Assembly (NCBI GenBank): GCA_029532625.1
Contig: JARFXM010000003.1
Span: 3,720,001 to 3,784,000 of the forward strand
Length of the DNA stretch: 64,000 nucleotides
Direction of reading: 5' to 3'
DNA from: Lomentospora prolificans
Taxonomy: Eukaryota; Ascomycota; Sordariomycetes; Microascales; Microascaceae
Part shown: positions 59,061-64,000 of the stretch, one piece after another
How the letters are laid out: each line of letters opens with the position of its first letter
Position numbering within the stretch: the first letter of the stretch is position 1
Position numbers and translations under genes: made by a program
Notes under the pieces: generated by a model
The model's database searches: none
What the model saw: the letters and a program-made list of their open reading frames with translations, nothing else
What the model was told of the DNA's origin: nothing

Positions 59061-61603
59061 TCACATCGGCTTCCCTCTCTCTTCTTCTCTTATTTTTTTT
59101 CCCTTCGTATTTGACACCCTTTTAACGTGATGATTATCCACACTGACGCTCCTTCTACGCTTTCCACGGCTGACCCACGACTATCCTTGAAACGCAACTA
59201 TTTTTCATCTTATTCCATTTCTGATACCCTTTCTTGTCATTCATTCGACCTACTTCGGTCCTGCTACTATTCTACCTGTACTTTCATACCATCATCCTAT
59301 TGCAGTCCGAGGTGCATAAGCCTGGCGTTTGCTTTTTCTTCCGTATTCCCTTTTATTATTCCCTCGGAGTAACATTAGAATGGAGTGCGCCTCGCTGAGG
59401 ACACAGGACACCAAAACAACTTGCATTTGATCTTGTACATTTGCATGCATGGGGGCTAGCTAAAACTGGACTTTCTTCTTTCCATTTTGAGAAAACACTT
59501 CAAAGCCTGGCATTCAATTTCGAGATTGACCGCCAAACTCTTTTTTTATTTTATTTTATTTTATTTTTTTTTAGCCTAGTTAGTGTTTACAGTTGACAGC
59601 AACCCTCCAGAAATTGAACAAACATGAACATTCAAATTAGCCAACAAGCTGGCGGTCCTGTACTTTCGTGCCTCCGACGTAGCCAGCTAGAACTCGACGT
59701 AGCTAGAATTTCCCGTCGCTTGCACGTGCGCTCTGAAAGTCATGTCCCGAAGCAGTTTAGGTAAAGGGAAGGCGCAGGTGCGAATGGCCTGAAACGATCC
59801 AACAAGCGGATTTCGACGAGTTCTGGCTGCATGAGCTTTGACATCCAATGTTGCTCATTTCACGCCGATGGGCGCCCGCTGCTTAGACGCCACCGCCACC
59901 GGCTGCAAACATTACGAGACAGATGGGTTCACGAGAAGGGTTTAGAGGTGTGTGGACGCGAGCACTAGGCCTCAAAAGCGCAGGGCTGAGACTCAACAGG
60001 TAGGCCGCAGGCGGTTTGTTTGGGGTATTAGAAGATGGTTCGTTTTTGTGGTACCTTGTCTCTTTTCCAAGCCTCGTCTCCCATGCCGGGAATAGAATAT
60101 AGATGAGAAGAGGGGCGAGCGCCTGGTAGGGCGGAGAATCATATCGTCATTCTATTATGAGCGTGAGGACTTGGGACGCTGTTTGGGACGGGGGGAGGGG
60201 TGGGCATTACTCGGGGCACGCTTGAAGGGTGCTTGTGTCGGGCTGGGGAAGGCGCGGATGTGCATTCTTTTTTCGTCTGTCAAAGATGGCTTTTTCTTGA
60301 TGGTTTTTGTTTCGAAATTGAAGGGGGTGGGAGAGGGAATGCGGCAGCGCAGGACCATGCTCTGCAGCTTTGCAACACATAGATACACAAATAGCGAGCG
60401 GGATGCTTGACGGATGGGCTCATCGATGCGCAAAGAAGGGTCTATCACAAGAGACAATGTGATGATTGCGCTGTGGATGTCGCAGTTCGGGTTTCGATGT
60501 GTGCATTTTCGGGAACTCCTTTTGGTTGTCGATCACAGTAATAGCGTGATTACGAAGGTAGCTTCCGGGAAAATGGCCAGCGTTGGCCGGGGTTGGATTT
60601 CTTTGTTGGGCGGACAAGGGTGAGCTTAGCGGCTCGGCATGATCCGGCTGGCCTTACAATGGTTCAGTACTCCAAGACAGTCTCGGTTCGCGAAGTCCGA
60701 ACCGGTCGAGATGCAGGGGAAGCTCGAAAGTGGCGTGGGGATTACTTCCACAGCGAGATGGCATCGTTGGCATCTTTTGCGTTGGAAGTCAGCACAAAAT
60801 GTCCTCCAACACGGCGCCATTGCCAGTAGAGTTTAGCCCAGTGAGACACGCGTGCAGTTACGTCCTCGAGTAAAGGAAGTTGCGAGGAAGGGGGTTGCAA
60901 GTAGTAGCTCGTTAGAGCAAAGGGCTGGGGATATGGTGCGTGTGCAGTCGCTCTGCTCCCAGGTTGCAGATCCAAGTCGTGATTACCACGTCTCATGGAG
61001 AAAGCCCACACCTCTCCTTGGAGAAGCTGATGTTGTTGTTGTTGTCGTTGTTGGGTGGAGGCCGGCCCGTAGCGTCTCGAACTAGCATCAGCACTTTGTT
61101 GGGAACTTGATTTGCCAGCCTAGTCAGCCCTCGTTGGTACTGTCGTTGTACGTTGTAAGTCGGTGTTGAGTTGGTCGTAGTTTCGAGTTGAAGGTGACGA
61201 GTGTCTTGTAATCTAGATTCCTACTCCAGTCTAGTGCCGGCTGGGCTCGGCTCGTAAGGAAATTTAGGTGCTTAACTCAGGACCCTTTTTGCTTTTGGAG
61301 AAAATTAGGACCGTTAATATTCGGCGTCCTTGTCCTTGGAATTGAGGTGCTGGCTCAACTCAGGTTCACGCCTGCATGGTCAGCAGCCAGCTCGCTGATT
61401 CCCCAGGGCAGAGGAGGAGCAGTGCAGCGGCGGACCTGGACTTCGGAAATCATCGGTCACGCTATCAGTGATAGAGGGGTGGTGGCGGGGTAATGGTCCG
61501 TGCGCAAGCTCGAGAGGGCGAAGAGGCACCTGGGTGGAGACGCCACAACGTACTAAAGTAGAGAGAAGGCTTATAAGCTCAAGCTGGTCTAAAAACTTAC
61601 CAA
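59061..61603. other. Gene-poor 3' flank
   Basis: Likely 3' UTR of the Uds1 gene followed by non-coding sequence. A (TTTTA)n tract lies at 59541-59572 and a TTG repeat near 61031-61050. Open frames of up to 100 codons have no support. Confidence 0.5.
59541..59572. repeat. (TTTTA)n microsatellite
   Basis: Repeated TTTTA units ending in a longer T run, about 480 bases after the Uds1 stop codon. Confidence 0.8.
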
Positions 61604-61693
61604 GGCAAGGTGACAGAGTGGTTAATGTGCTGGCCTGCTATGATTAGACAGCCAGTTCCTTCGGGAGCGTGAGTTCGAATCTCACCCTTGTCG
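61604..61693 (+). tRNA. tRNA-Ser (GCT) with a 9-nt intron
   Basis: Acceptor GGCAAGG/CCTTGTC pairs with one G-U, discriminator G. Anticodon stem CTGGC/GCCAG holds loop CTGCTAA, so the anticodon is GCT (Ser, AGC/AGU codons). A 9-nt intron at 61641-61649 follows position 37. The long variable arm TCC-TTCG-GGA is diagnostic of a type II tRNA, and the T arm GTGAG-TTCGAAT-CTCAC is canonical. Downstream T5 and T26 runs supply pol III termination. Confidence 0.93.
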
Positions 61694-61702
61694 GATGTTC
61701 TT

Positions 61703-61709
<7 letters not shown>

Positions 61710-61735
<26 letters not shown>
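61710..61735. repeat. T26 homopolymer, tRNA-Ser terminator region
   Basis: Twenty-six T beginning 17 bases after the tRNA-Ser 3' end; an unusually long pol III terminator-like run. Confidence 0.85.
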
Positions 61736-62843
61736 CTCTTTCGTCTAGGTGCGCACGTCGGTTCGTTGTTACTCTTCGTCCGTCTCGCGATGCCTCATTA
61801 TTAGCTCCAACTTCGACTGGGCCTGAATATGGGGAGAGCTCTATTACAATGAAGTGGCTCGCCCTGCTCGGAGTCTGAGGCTGCATATCCCCGCACCCAT
61901 CTCTCTTTTTGTTCTTGGACTGAGATGAGGGGTCGTCTGCGAAGCGAGGGTATATTCCAACTCACCGAGATTACACACCTGGCGAGACGCCTTCTCAGTG
62001 TGCTGGCTAATACCCCGGCGTTCTCAACACACTAGCGTGCGGCCCTCTAACAACCAGGGCCCCAACGACGAAATCATCTTCGTCAGTGCGTCGCTGGGAG
62101 GAGCCAGCCTGGCGACCTTCCATGTGGATGAAGCGATGATCTACTGCCAAAGCACGACTTTGATTGTGACGAGGAAAGGTCTGACCACACCTCTAATATT
62201 AAATTCCCAGGACGTGTCCTTAGGATATTAGTCAATTCTCGGCTGAGAAACCCTGCCAGCTTGAGAGTTACCGATGATCTCCATCGTTGATTAAGAACCA
62301 ACCTGGCGTGCTGATGTCCTTTTGATGCGCATGGACGAAAGAGCTTCATCACGCCGCACTCGAGAAGCATTCCTCTTTTTTTTGGATCCCTGGCGACGAG
62401 AATCCGTGACTCGGGAATTACCTGAAGAAAACAAAATGCACGCCGCTACGCGCACTCCCCGATTCTGGACAACGGGTCACAACCATGGACTTGAGAATGC
62501 AGCATCACTTGCCGAAATTGTGCGAGCGAGCCGAGCATGACTGAATCTCGAGCGGGCATACACAGCCAGCGGCTACGTTCAAGTGAAGCGATCAATGGGC
62601 TGATCCCTTCTTCCGCCTAAGAAAAGCTAGTCTGGGTCGATTGGCGTGTTAAAGCTGGCCTTGCCTGGCTTGGAACGGCGGCTTGGCGCATAACAAGTGG
62701 CAAAAAAGTTTACACAGACTCTCGATATGACCGTAAAGGAAGGTCATCAACCTATGCATGATGCCGGTCGTCACTTTTATCCTCGTCGAGGGACAAAAAG
62801 CGCTTGCGACGACGTCGAAGAGTTTGTGCACCTCGACTAGCTT

Positions 62844-62856
62844 GGGGGGGGGGGGG
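62844..62856. repeat. G13 homopolymer
   Basis: Thirteen G on the plus strand in otherwise unremarkable non-coding sequence. Confidence 0.85.
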
Positions 62857-64000
62857 TTGGTTTGGTTTCGCGTGCGTCGGATAGCATCCGTGGACGATTT
62901 ACCTTTGCCTTGCGGGTGAGGTCGCCTGGTCATCTTGCACCCATGCCAGCCAGTACGTTCAATGTTGTGGGAACGAGGGAAACCGAGCCTGGCTGCTAAA
63001 ATGGTCTCCAGGGTCGTTTCCGGGACCAGGGTTGAAAGTTAGCGCGGTGCTTTCGTTCAACAGGGGAGTGAGTATGCGCCAGCATCTCTGCCTATCCTTT
63101 CCACGCCCCGTCATGTATCCTGTATCCGTGTAGTTCGGCAACCTCAGTTAGCCCCAATGTGAAAGGCAAGCTTATGCTGCATGAAGGGTCCATGAACGGG
63201 ATCGACGGCATCCATCTAGCATCCGAAAACTGCACACTGTGAGGAGGCTTTGAGATCCTGCATGGGGGTGTGGATGGAGAACGCTTGCTTCTACAACCCC
63301 GGCCTTCCGTGGAGTCCGGAATAGCTTCCTGGCTACGACGAGGCTGGTATGATGTTTGATACCGCCGACAGGTTAGAGAATACCGGGCCTTCCTTCTCCT
63401 TCCCCTGCCCTATTCCCACACACAGCCTTTGGTAGAGCCAGCAGGCGGGCCACTGGGGGTTTGTAGAAACACGGATGCGACGGAGTGGTTGTCTCTGCAG
63501 ACCGAACCAGCTCACATTTGATGCAAGCCTTGGCCCGTAGCAGATTGATTGTGTTGGAGAATTCTGTAGGCTATTGATCATTGATAGAGTTGAGACATTG
63601 GACAAATCTCGGCTCTCTATTCTGGGTGAAACTTGTTTTTCCTATTCTTTTTCAATTGCCAAGGGCAAGTTAACCCAGCGATGGCCAGGTTGCCCGTTCT
63701 CTTCATGGTGCTGGCTGGTCCTCTCCATTTACTCCATTATCCACTCGTTCTTTGGCTTATTGTGCGCCATCGCCTCGCTTCTTGAGCAGCCTTGATGGCC
63801 TCCTATCTTTCGTAGCGTAAGACTCGCCTTTACTTCCCTTGTTGGAAATTCCATCATCTTTGGAATACCGTTGGCGTCGAAGTCATTCGGTGAGTCTACC
63901 GGCTTACTTGAGGACATGGCTCCGGGCAAACCATCACCATGATTAGTTTTAGAGATGGGAGTGAAGTGGATCGTTGTTCATACATCAATTCGTAAAATGA

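Larger units (their letters stand above)
61694..64000. other. Gene-poor region to the right edge
   Basis: No supported gene. Holds T26 at 61710-61735 and G13 at 62844-62856. Open frames on both strands are short and without motifs; a gene entering from the right edge cannot be excluded. Confidence 0.45.

Noticed and set aside
60896..60972. tRNA-like boxes (TAGCTCGTTAGAGC and GTTGCAGATCC)
   Set aside because: Box A-like and box B-like words occur at a plausible spacing, but there is no pairing acceptor, anticodon or T stem.

Overview
The window reads as nuclear DNA of a filamentous ascomycete (Pezizomycotina, most likely a Sordariomycete; the class is inferred from protein character, not proven). 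The evidence is split genes with short introns (about 55-290 nt) carrying GTAAGT-type donors and CTAAC/CTGAC branch sites, two intron-containing tRNA genes, a Zn(II)2Cys6 regulator, an Uds1-type septation protein and loosely packed genes. About fifteen protein genes can be supported. Most exon structures given here were rebuilt by reading frames across splice sites by hand.

Layout. 0-15 kb: a GT8 glycosyltransferase (-), a helical/coiled-coil gene with an in-frame TAG (-), a PRXL2-type thioredoxin-fold protein (+), the spliceosomal DEAH helicase Prp2/DHX16 (+), a membrane-anchored class I methyltransferase (+), a small acidic two-exon protein (-) and an Ups2-like PRELI protein (-). 15-18.9 kb: gene-poor, with a tRNA-Val(AAC). 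18.9-30 kb: methionine aminopeptidase 2 carrying a one-base frameshift (-), an ERCC6L2-like SNF2 ATPase (-), an Ups1-like PRELI protein (-) and an 11-exon amidase (-). 30-41 kb: a Zn2Cys6 transcription factor (+) between the amidase and a TfdA-type dioxygenase (-), then an LTA4H/Lap2-type aminopeptidase (-). 42.4-56.6 kb: about 14 kb with no recognisable gene. 56.6-59.1 kb: an Uds1-domain septation protein (+). 59-64 kb: gene-poor, with a tRNA-Ser(GCT).

How the genes relate. Most are unconnected housekeeping genes: splicing, N-terminal methionine removal, DNA repair, mitochondrial phospholipid transfer and peptide turnover. Two PRELI lipid-transfer paralogues lie about 12 kb apart on the same strand. 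The amidase, Zn2Cys6 factor and Fe(II)/2-oxoglutarate dioxygenase could be a small co-regulated catabolic set; this is inference from position only.

Points for a second look: the amber codon inside the coiled-coil gene, the C-run frameshift in MetAP2, a GC-AG intron in the dioxygenase, the 14-kb gene desert with an orphan CCAAT/TATA promoter, and a short GCCAGC/GCTGGC word that recurs far more often than expected in non-coding DNA.
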